The notes beneath the pieces are model-generated. The model was not told the origin of the DNA. It did no database searches and worked only from the letters and a program-made list of their open reading frames with translations. A stretch of 64,000 bases of DNA from Przewalskia tangutica (taxonomy: Eukaryota; Streptophyta; Magnoliopsida; Solanales; Solanaceae): NCBI GenBank assembly GCA_029844215.1, contig CM056728.1, forward strand, positions 85,931,676 to 85,995,675, written 5' to 3'. Positions within the stretch are counted from its first letter, which is position 1; each line of letters begins with the position of its first letter. This document shows positions 46,410-58,440 of the stretch, in pieces. The position numbers and the translations under genes were made by a program.

Positions 46410-47780
46410 CCCCTTGTTGCAAGACTTATTCATCCATCACTTAGAAAGTTTCCAAGTCTTGAAAATCCCCTCCCTTTCTCTTGTGTGCTCTCGGCTTTGG
46501 CCATGATTCTTGAGCAAAATTTGTCCAAAAATTCTTAAAGTTTTAAGTGTTCTTCCTTAGGGTGTTAGGAAGATTGTGTACCAAGAGTTGGAAAAGATTT
46601 CACACCCCTAGCCTTAGATATGCCCATTGGCCGAAACATTGCCAAATTGTAGCCTAAGTGTTCTTCACTTTTTGGAGTTGGATCTTGAAGAGGAGTTGGT
46701 TAGGAACTTCTAAGGGTTTCTTGGAGCGGGTTGGAGCGTAAGGAATTGGAGCTAAACGTTGCTCAGGATCGACTTATAATCTTGGATAATTTTGGGCATG
46801 TCCCTCTATTGTAATTGGATATTACATATTGTAGTAGTTTAGAATTGAGTATCAGATATATTGGATGGATGATTATAAAGGATTGAATCAGATTTATATT
46901 GGGTTTGTATTCTGATGAGACTTGTAGTATTATTGTGGGGCGATGTTGTACACATCCGATTAGGCGTGTAACCCCTTGGAGTTGTTGGCTTGGTAGCGGG
47001 CCTTGATAGATGAGAGATTTATGTGGTTGCGGGAGGTCTTTGAATTTTCCGTAGAATATGGAACCTTGTATTTAGAAATGTTCTGAAGGGATCTAGAAGT
47101 TGATAGGCGTTTTGTGGCCTTTATAGGTTGAAGTACTATGAGTAGCGTATTCTACTTGGAGGGTGGAAAAGGCTAGCGAGTTACTGATACTTTGGGCGTT
47201 TTGCTAATTGTCGATAATCGTCGCGAGGTATGTGAACCTCTTCCTATCTTTTCTAGCATGATTGTGTGAACTATGTAGTACGGTGACGTCGTGTGCTAAG
47301 CAATTTGGTTGGTTTAAAACATAAAGTGTTATAACGGCTTTATGGGATGTTTGTTATAACAACTTTATGTAGGTAAAGAAATGGTTTGTGGTTTTAAAAG
47401 ATAAGAGACTTAACTTATAAATGACTTGATGTGAATTATTAAGGACTTGGTTTGTGTTAAAAGTTGTGAAACCGCATTTATGAGAAATGGGTAATTGGGT
47501 TTTAAAAGGAATAAGTTATATTGATTTCGGAAATGAGAATAAGTATCGAACAAACCACTGCAGCGTTAATAAAGGAAAATGTATTGACTAATTAATTATT
47601 ATTAAAACCAGTAGAAACCTCCATCTGCATAGAAGCTAAGATAAGACAAAATTGTATTACATTTCCTAGATCATGACTACTTTAATAAGATCATTAATAA
47701 CAAGTATTGATTTTTCTTAAATTCCAAAGTAAGGAACTTGATTTCTTAAAGAAAAGGGACTTGAGGAATTGAAGAGTTTT

Positions 47781-47947
47781 TGGTTTAAAAGAAGGCATGG
47801 TTTTGTCTTACAATGGTTTAAAAAGAAGGCATGGTTTTGTCTTAAAATGGTTTAAAAAGAAGGCATGGTTTTGTCTTAAAATGGTTTAAAAAGAAGGCAT
47901 GGTTTTGTCTTAAATTGGTTTTAAAAGAAAGCATGGTGTTGTCTTGG
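47781..47947 (+). repeat. 34-bp tandem repeat, five copies
   Basis: Units begin TGGTTTAAAAAGAAGGCATG and start at 47781, 47814, 47848, 47882 and 47916. The first lacks one A and the last is diverged. Confidence 0.9.
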
Positions 47948-48431
47948 CTTATTTCAAAGAAGGTGTGGAAATGGTTTTGGTTTACTTGAAATGATAATTA
48001 CTCTATTTTTGATACTATGGGTATCGTATGACTTTTGTAAAAGAAAGGGACCTTTTGAAAGAATTTAAGTCGTAGTACTTTAGGGTTGAAACCGGATTGT
48101 TGGCACAAAATAGGAGTACTTGAGTTTATATAAATGGTGAACCAATTTGTTGTAAATAAAATGAAAGTCTATGAGTCGTTGAACTTGCCTATGCTTGATG
48201 TGATAGCCTTTGTTGTGCAAGTGTTTTGATTACGTACTCTGAGTCTCTCGATGGAGGTCGACTATCTGGTTGATTGATGGACATCTCGACACGATGGGTG
48301 GCCCGGGTATGCTTCCACTAGGAGTATTGTCTTGTTATATCCTTGGACTCTTGACACGTTGGGTGGCCCACGGGTATGGTTCCATTAGGATTGTTGTTCC
48401 ATGGACTAGCTCTCCATGAGGTTTACTGATT

Positions 48432-48912
48432 CGGCCTTGGTATTTGGTAGTTAGCCCTCGTACTTGCCCCGGTCGTTGCTGATGCAGGTTGGTTCTGGTA
48501 GTTGGCTTCGTACTTGCCGTCGATTCTTGATAGTGTCATTCCATGGACCCGACCTCCATGGGTTTCCGATTCGCGCGGTATCGGTGGTTGGCTCTGCGTA
48601 CTTGCCGGTCGTGGCTGATTCGACTTTGGTATCACGGTAGTTAGCCTTACTTGCCCGTTCAGTTTTGTGGCGAAGTCTCGTGATCACGGCCTTGGTATCT
48701 GGTAGTTAGCCCTCGTACTTGCCCCCATCAGCGACGTGATGCGTCCTTGGTATCTGGTAGTTGGCTTTCGTACTTGCCCCGTGTCAGCTTCGTGGTATGG
48801 TTATATAGTATTATTAGTACGGCTTTGGTATCTGGTAGTTGGCTTTCGTACTTGCCCCGGTCAGTTGATGATACGGCTTTGGTATCTGGTAGTTAGCCTT
48901 CGTACTTGCCCC
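48432..48912 (+). repeat. Irregular minisatellite GGTATCTGGTAGTT...GTACTTGCC
   Basis: About eight units built of a GGTATCTGGTAGTTAGCC half and a CGTACTTGCCCC half, with variable spacers (15-45 bp). Several units read GGTATCGGTAG instead of GGTATCTGGTAG, again at a CTG word. Confidence 0.8.
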
Positions 48913-49389
48913 GTACGGTTTTATGACACAGGTGGGACCTGGTGTTCAAGTGTACTCCTCGGTGTTGTTATATCATGAGGCTGGCGGTGAGGAAGAATTC
49001 CACGGGCATGATTGATGTTGTGGCGTGAGACCCATTGTTATATTTTGAGTGATGACTTTGAGGCGTGAGTCACGACTTGACATATTTGCTCGTATATTTG
49101 TGTCTTGTAGTTTGGTTATCATACATGTCTCTCTGCTTTATATAGACTATTATGATTTCATTTCTGATATTTTGATTTCACATACTTGGTACTGTTATCG
49201 ACCTCCTTGAGGCTGCGTTCATCTGCAGTAGAGGTACACCAGTTGTTGATCCTCGCTCATAGGATCACAGTTCAGCGTCTGGGAAGCTCCGTTTCTCCGG
49301 AGGCTTATCTTTGGTATAGTCCCCTGTCGTTGTAGGTACTTACATTCAGGGGTATGGCGGTGTCTACAGACCGTGTCTAGTAGAGTCTT

Positions 49390-49423
49390 GATTATCGGTG
49401 TGTTGTGCACCACATCTATAATC
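49390..49423 (+). promoter_or_regulatory. Leader stem-loop with GTGCAC loop, array B unit 2
   Basis: Identical to the unit 1 stem-loop at 44067-44100. Confidence 0.6.
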
Positions 49424-49533
49424 AGGAGGCTACAGGATATTTAGGATTGGTTTCCATTCTTCTCACTCTGAGATCGTGCCTTAGAGCTGTGGTATAAGTT
49501 GGACTCCCTCTGGCGTATTCTTATGTACCCGTT

Positions 49534-50250
49534 ATGCCTCTACGCAAGGCAACCAGGGCCCAGATGGGCAAGGCAGCAGAGGGAGTTGCGAGTAGAGCAC
49601 AGAGGGTTACGTGAGCACAGCGGCCATTACGAGATAGTACTTGACGGCGAGTTTTATGGCCGCTAGCCCAGTGAGTTTAGAGCGGCAACGATTTCTCACG
49701 AGGCCACGATACTGGTCTCGGTTCCACGACCAGGAGCCGAGGATATGAGTTAGAAGGAGATGGCGATTCTTAGCTAGGGTCGTGGCGAGATATGGGGACG
49801 GACGGAGCCGTGGTTCAGCGATACGATGATTCACCCTAGATCCGATATTCTGAGACTTCGGGATTTCTTGAGTTGCAGTTCGCCAGAGTTCTATGGATAG
49901 AGAGCTGAGGATGGTCCTCAGGGTGTCGTGCTAGTTTGGGAGATTCTTATACTTGCGGCCGTCAGGGCCATGTGATTGGAGGATGTCCAAGTAGGAGGGA
50001 TACAAGAGGATGACTCGGCTCCGGGTCGATTGCGGGTTCGATTGTTTGGGAGAAGGGGTGTTAGTCGATGAGGTCACCCACCTCGGTATGGCGTTGTGGT
50101 AGGCGTTCTTATGGGAGTGTCGTACTACTTGACGACTTGTTATGCTTGCGGCCAGCAAGGCCATTTTGCGAAATTGTCCAGGCAGGTGGCGCGGATGTTA
50201 CGACTCACGCCGGGATCGATGGTGGTTCATCACCTTACGTAGTTATCGTC
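49534..50250 (+). pseudogene. Array B gag remnant 2
   Basis: Opens with the conserved basic N-terminus at ATG 49534 and breaks after about 35 codons. Later words match unit 1 and M1 gag (DFLSCS-type near 49860, CYACGQQGHF near 50140). Several breaks differ from unit 1. Confidence 0.72.
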
Positions 50251-51745
50251 CAGGCCAGCGGATTTGATTAGGCGACAAAGGAAAGTGAGGCGATGAGTTA
50301 CAGAGATATCTTGATCTTAAGAGACTTGTTTAGTCGTTATGGTAGATACGTGTGGAGTGCTATGTTCGGTTAGCATTGTGTAAGTTGTGATTAGAAAACA
50401 TGGGTAGTTGAAAAGGGTAAGTCAGGGGCGAGAAATGGGAGCCTTAGAATTTATAACAGTTGGGACCTTGGATGCAAGGCCGTCTTGAGTGGATGATTTT
50501 ACGGTTGGTCTTTGTCGAAGTACTTGGTATGCGTGAAATATGTTGTGGGATAATTCCATTGTTAGTGTGAGATGGAAGTGGTAGCTTTCATGACGTGAAT
50601 TAGTAAGATTGTTCGGATCGGGAGCGAGAGTTTGCACGACGTGGGTCGGGTTGAGGCCATATTGCGGGTCAACCGCGGCCGAATGAGGTGGGGTCGGTTC
50701 GAGGTGGTCACTTGGTGGTAGGGTCACGAGGGTGCTAGGCCCAAGTTTAGGTAACCATCGCACGAGTTCGTGGATGCGTTCGACCAGAATCGGATCGTGA
50801 AGGCCGGGAATGGCCTTAAGGGAATGAGAGGCTTGTAGATGACCAAGTTTGGAGGTAGTGACTCCAAGGTTTTGGAAACTGAAGCGATGACTGGAGTATG
50901 GTACGTGTACTAGAGAGAGTTCGGGTGTACGAGAAGGGTACGACGAGTAAGGAAAGAAGTGAACGTGTGTTAACAGAATAAAGGAGATCATTTTGTGGTG
51001 AAGTGAAGATGCGAAGGGAGTATCCTTTAGACCATGGGTGGAAGCTTTTGTGTTGTTATACACGTTAGAGGTGATTCCTCGTTGGCTTGGATTGAGTTTT
51101 GCGCGTATGATTAGACTATGGCCATTGGTGGCATGATTGGTTTGGTAAGTATAGTAGTGAAGACTATACCAGCGCAGGTATGTTTTGAGACTTAGAAGGA
51201 ACATTCGGGACGAATGTTTCTAAGGGGGGAAGAATGTTACACCCCGTAGTTCCAGGGTATGTATGTGAGGACGTACGTACGAGAATACGACAGTAATTTT
51301 GGAAAAGAAGAAAGATGTGATTTTTCGACGGAAAAGTTTCCGAATTTTGTGAAGGAAAAATGTTCGTTAAAGGGAATTGGATTCCCAGATTTGGTATTCG
51401 GACTTTTTGGAATATTTGAGAATTATGGGATTTTATTTCCGGAATTGGTCACGTGGGGCCCACGGGAGAAATTTACGGTTTGTGGGGCCCACTTTATTTT
51501 CGGATTTTTGGTATTACGGATATTTTGGGAAGACGAAATATTTTGGACGAGTAGGGGGGCGACACGTGTCACCCCCATGTGGCCCTATGGCCGAATTCAA
51601 GGGGACACTTGGACGTTTTTATGTGGGGGACAAGTGGCAAGCCACTTGTCCCATTTTTGTGGTGGACATTTGGTTGGTATTTTACCCACACACATGTACC
51701 CAATCCTCACCTTACACTTGCTTTAATATTGGCCCTCGATTTCTC

Positions 51746-51753
51746 TATAAATA
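51746..51753 (+). promoter_or_regulatory. TATA box of array B LTR 2
   Basis: TATAAATA followed by CCCC. As the rightmost LTR of array B it could in principle drive transcription into P1. Confidence 0.6.
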
Positions 51754-53155
51754 CCCCTTGTTGCAAGACTTATTCATCCATCACTTAGAAAGTTTCCAAG
51801 TCTTGAAAATCCCCTCTCTTTCTCTTGTGTGCTCTCGGCTTTGGCCATGATTCTTGAGCGAAAGTTGTCCAAAAATTCTTAAAGTTTTAAGTGTTCTTCC
51901 TTAGGGTGTTAGGAAGATTGTGTACCAAGAGTTGGAAAAGATTTCACACCCCTAGCCTTAGATATGCCCCTTGGCCGAAACATTGCCAAATTGTAGCCTA
52001 AGTGTTCTTCACTTTTTGGAGTTGGATCTTGAAGAGGAGTTGGTTAGGAACTTCTAAGGGTTGCTTGGAGCGGGTTGGAGCGTAAGGAATTGGAGCTAAA
52101 CGTTGCTCAGGATCGACTTATAATCTTGGATAATTTTGGGCTTATCGAGGTAATGATCTATGTCCCTCTATTGTAATTGGATATTACATATTGTAGTAGT
52201 TTAGAATTGAGTATCAGATATATTGGATGGATGATTATAAAGGATTGAACTGTATTTACATTGGACTGTATTTACAGTAGACTTGTAGTATTATTGTGGG
52301 GCAGTGTTGTACACGTCCGGTTAGACGTGTAACCCCCTTGGAGTTGTTGGCTTGGTAGCGGGCCTTGATAGAGGAGGAGATTTATGTGGTTGCGGGGAGG
52401 TCTTTGCGAATTTTCCGTAGAATATGGAACCTTGTATTTAGAAATGTTCTACGAAGGGATCTAGAAGTTGATAGACGTTTTGTGGCCTTTATAGGTTGAA
52501 GTACTACGAGTAGCGTATTCTACTTGGAGGGTGGAAAAGGCTAGCAGGGTTACAGTACTTTGGAGCGTTTTGCTAATTGTCGATAATCGTCGCGAGGTAT
52601 GTGAACCTCTTCCTATCTTTTCTAGCATGATTGTGTGAACTATGTAGTACGGTAGACGTACGTGTGCTAAACGAATTTGGTTGGTTTAAAACATAAAGTG
52701 TTATAACGGCTTTATGGGATGTTTGTTATAACAACTTTATGTAGGTAAAGAAATGGTTTGTGGTTTTTAAAAGATAAGAGACTTAACTTATAAATGACTT
52801 GATGTGAATTATTAAGGACTTGGTTTGTGTTAAAAAGTTGTGAAACCGCATTTATGAGAAATGGGTAATTGGGTTTTAAAAAGGAATAAGTTATATTGAT
52901 TTCGGAAATGAGAATAAGTATCGAACAAACCACTGCAGCGTTAATAAAGGAAAATGTATTGACTAATTAATTATTATTAAAACCAGTAGAAACCTCCATC
53001 TGCATAGAAGCTAAGATAAGACAAAATTGTATTGCATTTCCTAGATCATGGCTACTTTAATAAGATCATTAATAACAAGTATTGAATTTTCTTAAATTCC
53101 AAAGTAAGGAACTTGATTTCTAAAAGAAAAGGGACTTGAGGAATTGAAGAGTTTT

Positions 53156-53315
53156 TGGTTTAAAAGAAGGCATGGTTTTGTCTTACAATGGTTTAAAAAG
53201 AAGGCATGGTTTTGTCTTAAAATGGTTTAAAAAGAAGGCATGGTTTTGTCTTAAAATGGTTTAAAAAGAAGGCATGGTTTTGTCTTAAATTGGTTTTAAA
53301 AGAAAGCATGTTGTC
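53156..53315 (+). repeat. 34-bp tandem repeat in array B LTR 2
   Basis: Same five-unit array as 47781-47947. The last unit lacks a GTG relative to that copy. Confidence 0.88.
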
Positions 53316-53812
53316 TTGGCTTATTTCAAAAGAAGGTGTGGAAATGGTTTTGGTTTACTTGAAATGATAATTACTCTATTTTTGATACTATGGGTATCGT
53401 ATGACTTTTGTAAAAGAAAGGGATCTTTTGAAAGAATTTAAGTACGTAGTACTTTAGGGTTGAAACCCGGATTGTTGGCACAAAATAGGAGTACTTGAGT
53501 TTATATAAATGGTGAACCAATTTGTTGTAAATAAAATGAAAGTCTATGAGTACGTTGAACTTGCCTATGCTTGATGTGATAGCCTTTGTTGTGCAAGTGT
53601 TTTGATTCTGTGCTACCGAGTCTCTCGATGGAGGGCCGACTATCCGTTGATTGATGGACATCTTGACACGATGGGTGGCCCACGGGTATGCTTCCACTAG
53701 GAGTGTTGTCTTGTTATATCCTTGGACCTACTGACACGTTGGGTGGCCCACGGGTATGGTTCCATTAGGATTGTTGTTCCATGGACTAGCTCTCCATGAG
53801 GTTTACTGATTC

Positions 53813-54280
53813 GGCCTTGGTATCTGGTAGTTAGCCCTCGTACTTGCCCCGGTCGTTGCTGATGCAGGTTGGTTCTGGTAGTTGGCTTTCGTACTTGCCG
53901 TCGATTCTTGATAGTGTCATTCCATGGACCCGATTTCCCTGGGGTTTTCACGGTCCGCGCGGTATCGGTGGTTGGCTCGTACTTGCCCGGCCGTGGCTGA
54001 TTCGGCTTTGGTATCGGTAGTTAGCCTTCGCTTGCCCGTTCGATTTTGTGGCGAAGTCTCGTGATCACGGCCTTGGTATCGGTAGTTAGCCCTCGTACTT
54101 GCCCCCCATCGACGTGATCGTCCCTGGTATCCGTAGTTGGCTTCGTACTTGCCCGTGTCGCCCGTGGTATGGTTATATAGTATTATTAGTACGGCTTTGG
54201 TATCGTAGTTGGCTTTCGTACTTGCCGTCGATTGATAATCTGGCTTTGGTATCGGTAGTTAGCCATTACTTGCCGTGCGG
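53813..54280 (+). repeat. Irregular minisatellite in array B LTR 2
   Basis: Counterpart of 48432-48912, with about eight units. Many units here have lost the CTG or the GTA of CGTACTTGCC, so the spacing is less regular. Confidence 0.75.
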
Positions 54281-54966
54281 TTTATGACACAGTGGGACTC
54301 GTGTTCAAGTGTACTCACCGGTGTTGTTATATCATAAATGCCGCGGTGAGGAAGGAATTCCACGGGCATGATTGATGTTGTGGGCGTGAGACCCATTGTT
54401 ATATTTTGAGTGATGACTTTGAGGCGTGAGTCACGACTTGACATATTTGCTCGTATATTTGTGTCTTGTAGTTTGGTTATCATACATGTCTCTGCTTTAT
54501 ATAGACTATTATGATTTCATTTCTGATATTTTGATTTCACATACTTGGTACACGTTGTCGACCTCGCCGAGCTGCGTTCATACCGCAGGTAGAGGTACAC
54601 CAGTTGTTGATCCTCGCTCATAGGATCACAGTTCAACGTCTGGGAAGCTCCGTTTCTCCGGAGGCTTATCTTTGGTATAGTCCCCTGTCGTTGTAGGTAC
54701 TTACATTCAGGGGTATGGCGGGGCCCTGTCCCGTCGTAGTTGTGGTTACATTCTTAGAGGTCTGTAGTACTGTTGTGGGCAGGGTTTGTAAAGGATATAA
54801 CTGTTCAGGTATATATATGCAGAAAGGTAACCGTTTTGGTTGCTTTGTTTCTTATTTTGTCTTGATTCATGCTTAAGTTTTTATTTCCGCTGATTTTCTC
54901 TGATGTTGTATCACTAGGGTGCCCGGGGTAAGGCACCAGTCACGGGCCCGGGGTCGGGTCGTGACA

Positions 54967-55502
54967 CACTATGTGCGGTTAATTGGGTTGTTTCGTACGT
55001 ATTTGTAAATTTGTTTTAAAATGTTATGATTTCATTTCAGTACTTTACAGTTTCACATACTTGGTACCTGTTGTACTGACCTCCTTCGGGGGGCTGCGTT
55101 CATGCCGCAGGTAGAGGTACTCCGGTTGTTGATCCTCACTCATAGGATCACCGTTCTGCTTTGGGAAGCCCCGTTTCTCCAGAGGCTTATCTTTTGGTAT
55201 GATTCCCTGTCATTGTAGGTTTATGTACATTCAGGGGTATGGCGGGGCCCTGTCCCGTCATAGTTGTTATAAACTCTTGAAGTGCAGTAGTCTGCTGTAA
55301 ATGGGGTTTGTAAAGGATGTAACTGTCAGACTTTGATATATATATATATATATGCTGAAAGGCAACTTTTTCTTGGTTAGACTGTTTCTCATTTTACACT
55401 GTTCTATGTTTGTAAGTTTATATTCCGATGGTTACTCTGATGTATATCTACTTGGGTGCCCGGGTAAGGCACCAGTCACGGGCCCGGGAACGGGTCGTGA
55501 CA
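54967..55502 (+). repeat. P1 5' LTR, right piece
   Basis: Resumes at CACTATGTGCGGTTAATTGG, which in the P1 3' LTR follows GCTGTGG (62752), and ends GGGTCGTGACA at 55502. Together with 41852-43746 it gives about 2.43 kb. Confidence 0.88.
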
Positions 55503-55506
55503 AAAC

Positions 55507-55518
55507 TGGTATCAGAGC
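55507..55518 (+). promoter_or_regulatory. P1 primer binding site
   Basis: TGGTATCAGAGC, four bases after the LTR end. Perfect match to the usual initiator tRNA-Met complement. Confidence 0.9.
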
Positions 55519-55564
55519 AGTTAATCCTCGGAAAATGTCTACAGACCGTATCTAGTAGAGTCTT

Positions 55565-55598
55565 GATTATCGGCGTGTTGTGCACCACACCTATAATC
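55565..55598 (+). promoter_or_regulatory. P1 leader stem-loop with GTGCAC loop
   Basis: Arm GATTATCGGCGTG, loop TTGTGCAC, arm CACACCTATAATC, with eleven of thirteen positions paired. It begins 47 bases after the PBS and ends 111 bases before the gag ATG. Confidence 0.6.
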
Positions 55599-55708
55599 AG
55601 GAGGCTACAGGATATTTAGGATTGGTTTCCATTCTTCTCACTCTGAGATCGTGCCTTAGAGCTGTATTATAAGTTGGACTCCTTTTGACATATTCTTATA
55701 TACCAGTT

Positions 55709-57033
55709 ATGCCTCCACGCAAGGCAACCCGGGACCAGAAGGGCAAGGCAGCTGAGGGAGCTGCTAGTAGGACAAAGAGGGTTACGAGGGCACAGGCTCA
55801 GTCTTTACCGGAGGTGATACTACAGACGGCGAGTTCAACGACGCCACCGGCCCCAACAGAGTTTAGAGCCGCAGCGGTAGCTCACGAGACCACGGCACTG
55901 CGCCTCGATCCGCGGCCTGGAGCGAAGAGATATGGGTTACAAGAGATGGCGATTATTAGCCGAGATCGTGGCGAGCATGAGATAGGCGAGAGGCAGTTCC
56001 GATTGTACCGTAGTTCACCCCGATTTGTGACTTGAGACTTCGGACTTTTGAGTTGCAGCCCACCGTAGTTCTATGGGTCGAGGCGAGGATAATCCTCGGA
56101 GTTTATCCGATTCGCGGATCACGAAGTGATCAAGGCCTCGGAGACCGAGTCGGTAGTATTGGGTTCACATCGACCGTGATCTTGCCGATCGGGTTTGATT
56201 CATGGGAGCTGTCCCGGGGAGAGCATGCGCTTCCAGCTGTTTGGGACGAGTTCTCATAGGCGTTTCTTAGCCACTTCTTGCCTCCGCAGATGAGGAGAGC
56301 TCGGGCCGATATATTTCAGATGTTGAGACAGAGCGGGCGGACGGTTCGGGAGTACAACGTAGAGTTCGACTCGTTGGCTCGGTATGTCCCCGCGTTAGTG
56401 GCAGACATGGAGGACAGAGTGCACCGCTATGTCACAGGGCTCAATGATTATTTGGCAGAGGGTTGCTCGGGTGTAGCTCTTCAGCCGGGCATGGACATTG
56501 CCCGCATGCAGGCTTATGCACTTGGGTGTGAGGAACGTAGAGGCCGACGGATTGACAGATACCAGCAGAAGAAGGCCAGGACGGCAAGGTCTTTTGGTAG
56601 CTCTCGGCGGGCGACCTCGGCCAGCCGAACTAGATTTGCACCTCGGCCCGGCTCGAGCGCTCCTCCACCGTCTTCGTGACATCCGAGTATTCGGTAGGTC
56701 GTGGCCCGTGGCTTCGGGTTTCCATGGAAGCAGGGATACTAACCGATCGAGACCACCCTTCTCTCGGTGTGGCCGATGTGGTAGATCCCATTACGGGAGT
56801 TGTGGTGATACCTCTGGAGCTTGTTACACTTGTGGCCAGCAGGGTCATATTTCGAGGAACTGTCCGACCAGAGGCAGTTCAGATGGTAGGGTTCATCCTA
56901 CAGGGTCTTTCGCCGGGTCTTCATCTCCTACAGTTACTCGCCCCGGAGGGCAGGGTGCTCATGGACCAGCAGGTCGCGGCAGAGGTCGTGGCAAGGGTTC
57001 GATTCAGCCCAGTCCTCGAACCGCATTTATGCC
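55709..57033 (+). pseudogene. P1 gag
   Basis: ATG 55709, MPPRKATRDQKGKAAEGAAS. The first frame runs to about 56030, where a shift follows. The capsid core (56278-56679) is clean: ARADIFQMLRQSGRTVREYN, FDSLARYVPALVADMEDRVH and YVTGLNDYLAEGCSGVALQP. Another shift leads to the nucleocapsid with CGRCGRSHYGSC and the CCHC knuckle CYTCGQQGHISRNC (about 56820-56865). The Arg/Gly-rich linker follows to the protease. At least two shifts prevent a single Gag. The parts match family length (about 430 residues). Confidence 0.88.
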
Positions 57034-57525
57034 ATGTCCAGCCGCCAGGACCAGGAGGCGTCACCGGATGTCGTCACAGGTACATTATTGGTTTCATGTC
57101 GTGACGTGTATGCCTTGATAGATCCGGGTTCTACCTTGTCCTATATATCTCCTCATATTGCTGGTAGGATAGGGATAGAGCTTGAGACCATAGACCCTTT
57201 TGAGGTAGCTACGCCAGTAGGTGATTCGGTGGTAGTTGAGCGGGTATATAAGGCTTACCCAGTGACTATATGCAGTCGTCAGACCCTAGCCGACTTGATA
57301 GAGTTGGATATGACAGACTTTGATGTGATTATGGGTATGGATTGGTTTGCTTCTTGCTACGCCAATGTAGACTGTAGGGAGAGATTAGTACGGTTCCAGT
57401 TTCCTGGGGAGCCGGTTATTGAGTGGGAGGGGAACACTGTGTCGCCGAGGGGTAGGTTTATTTCTTACCTCAAGGCTAGGAAGATGGTGCAGAAGGGGTA
57501 TATCTACCATCTTATTCGTATTTGA
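57034..57525 (+). pseudogene. P1 protease
   Basis: One open frame of about 160 codons: SSRQDQEASPDVVTGTLLVS, active-site LIDPGST (57115-57135), flap-like SYISPHIAGRIGIELETIDP, then DMTDFDVIMGMDWFASCYAN. It reaches GYIYHLIRI and a TGA at 57523-57525. There the other copies continue (HLIRVFDTE) into RT, so the stop comes from a small deletion. The protease part itself looks intact. Confidence 0.88.
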
Positions 57526-58440
57526 TCACGAGGCGTGTTGACATCTTTCATCGACTCGGTGGTTAGGAGTTTCGCACGTATTCCCACGATCTCCCGGGTA
57601 TCCCTCCTGAGAGGGAGATTGAGTTTTGTATCGATGTATTGGCAGACACTCGGCCTATATCTATTCCGCCGTATAGGATGCCACCTGCCGAGCTGAGAGA
57701 GTTGAAGGATCAGCTGAAAGATTTGCTGGAGAAGGGCTTTATCAGGCCTAGTGTTTCTCCCTGGGGAGCGCCGATATTCGTGAGGAAGAAGGATGGGGCC
57801 GCTGCACGTGTGTTGATTACAGACGGTGAATAAGGTTACCATCAAGAAGATACCCCCTCCCGTGATTGATCATTTGTTCGACCGATTGCGAAGTGCGAGG
57901 TGTTTCTCCAAGATAGACTGCGATCCGTTATCATCAAAGTGCGAGTTAGGGAGACGGATGTCCCTGGATCGCATTCCGACCCGTCACGCACTATGAGTTC
58001 GAGGTTATGTCTTTCGGTTTGACGAATGCTCGGCGATGTTTATGGATTTGATGAACCGAGTGTTCAAGCCATTTTGGATACGTTTGTTATAGTATTCATT
58101 GATGACATCTTGGTTTATTCTCGCCGGAGCGGAGCACGCGGATCATTTGAGGCGGTCGAGAGTCCTCCAGGACCGGCGGTTGTATGCCAAGTTTTCGAAG
58201 TGTGAGTTTTGGATGGCTTCGGTGGCATTCTTAGGGCATATTGTCGGGGCCGATGGTATTCGGGTGGATACGGCAAAGATCGAGGCAGTCAGGACTTGGC
58301 CTAGACCTACTACACCGACAGAGGTGCGCAACTTTCTGGGCCTTGCGGGTTATTATCGGAGGTTTATGGAGAAGTTTGCTTCTATTTCAGCACCTTTGAC
58401 TAAGCTGACTCAGAAAGCAGCTAAGTTTCAGTGGACGGAT
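57526..58440 (+). pseudogene. P1 reverse transcriptase
   Basis: Read in at least four frames. The fingers are at 57600-57800 with SIPPYRMPPAELRELKDQLK and GFIRPSVSPWGAP, then a shift at the VDYRQ region (57800-57835). The palm is broken at 57850-58090, with FIDD encoded at 58095-58106. A shift at 58120-58130, inside a word that is TCAGAGCAGGAGC in E2, leads to a clean frame with SKCEFWMASVAFLGHIVGAD and the connection domain. No intact RT is encoded as sequenced. Confidence 0.88.

Larger units (their letters stand above)
45906..49358 (+). repeat. Array B LTR 1 (middle), 3' end deleted
   Basis: Starts TGTTACACCCCGTAG. Longer than E2-type LTRs because of an AT-rich section and two tandem repeats (47781-47947, 48432-48912). 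It ends in CAGGGGTATGGCGG at 49358, then jumps to leader sequence TGTCTACAGACC, so the last ~250 bp and the PBS of the next unit are gone. Confidence 0.85.
49359..51234 (+). mobile_element. Array B internal region 2
   Basis: Near copy of 44040-45905. It lacks the PBS and the first leader bases because of the deletion at 49358. The leader stem-loop is at 49390-49423. The gag start at 49534 reads MPLRKATRAQMGKAAEGVAS, better preserved than in unit 1. The zinc-knuckle region lies near 50130-50190. 50250-51234 is non-coding, ending in a polypurine tract AAGGGGGGAAGAA. Confidence 0.8.
43747..54966 (+). mobile_element. Array B: truncated LTR, two internal regions, two further LTRs
   Basis: Inserted in the P1 5' LTR between GCTGTG (43746) and CACTATGTGCGG (54967). 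The order is LTR end 43747-44005, internal 44006-45905, LTR 45906-49358, internal 49359-51234, LTR 51235-54966. The period is about 5.3 kb. The left LTR has lost about 3.4 kb and the left target copy with it, so no duplication is visible. The middle LTR and its PBS are also cut: at 49358 the LTR jumps into leader sequence. Both breakpoints lie at the same GGGGTATGGCGG hairpin word. Confidence 0.82.
51235..54966 (+). repeat. Array B LTR 2, full length (3732 bp)
   Basis: Starts TGTTACACCCCGTAG after the polypurine tract and ends GGGTCGTGACA. TATA at 51746-51753, 34-bp tandem repeat at 53156-53315, minisatellite at 53813-54280. It is the only complete LTR of this subfamily here. Non-coding. Confidence 0.9.

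Noticed and set aside
45936..46506. Open frames of about 150 codons at the start of array B LTRs
   Set aside because: They lie in U3 upstream of the TATA box, overlap in two frames, and have low-complexity composition. No domain seen.
48432..48912. Spaced repeats resembling a CRISPR array or protein repeats
   Set aside because: Both repeat halves and spacers drift and recur in another LTR copy. No associated genes, and eukaryotic context.
47990..48930. Possible host gene in the AT-rich and minisatellite part of array B LTR
   Set aside because: Open frames are short, lie in repeats, and the whole stretch is duplicated in LTR 51235-54966 with indels that do not respect frame.
50422..51204. 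Long open frame of about 260 codons on the minus strand of array B body 2
   Set aside because: Antisense to the non-coding tail, no recognised domain, and broken into pieces in the sister body (45128-45732). Likely chance.
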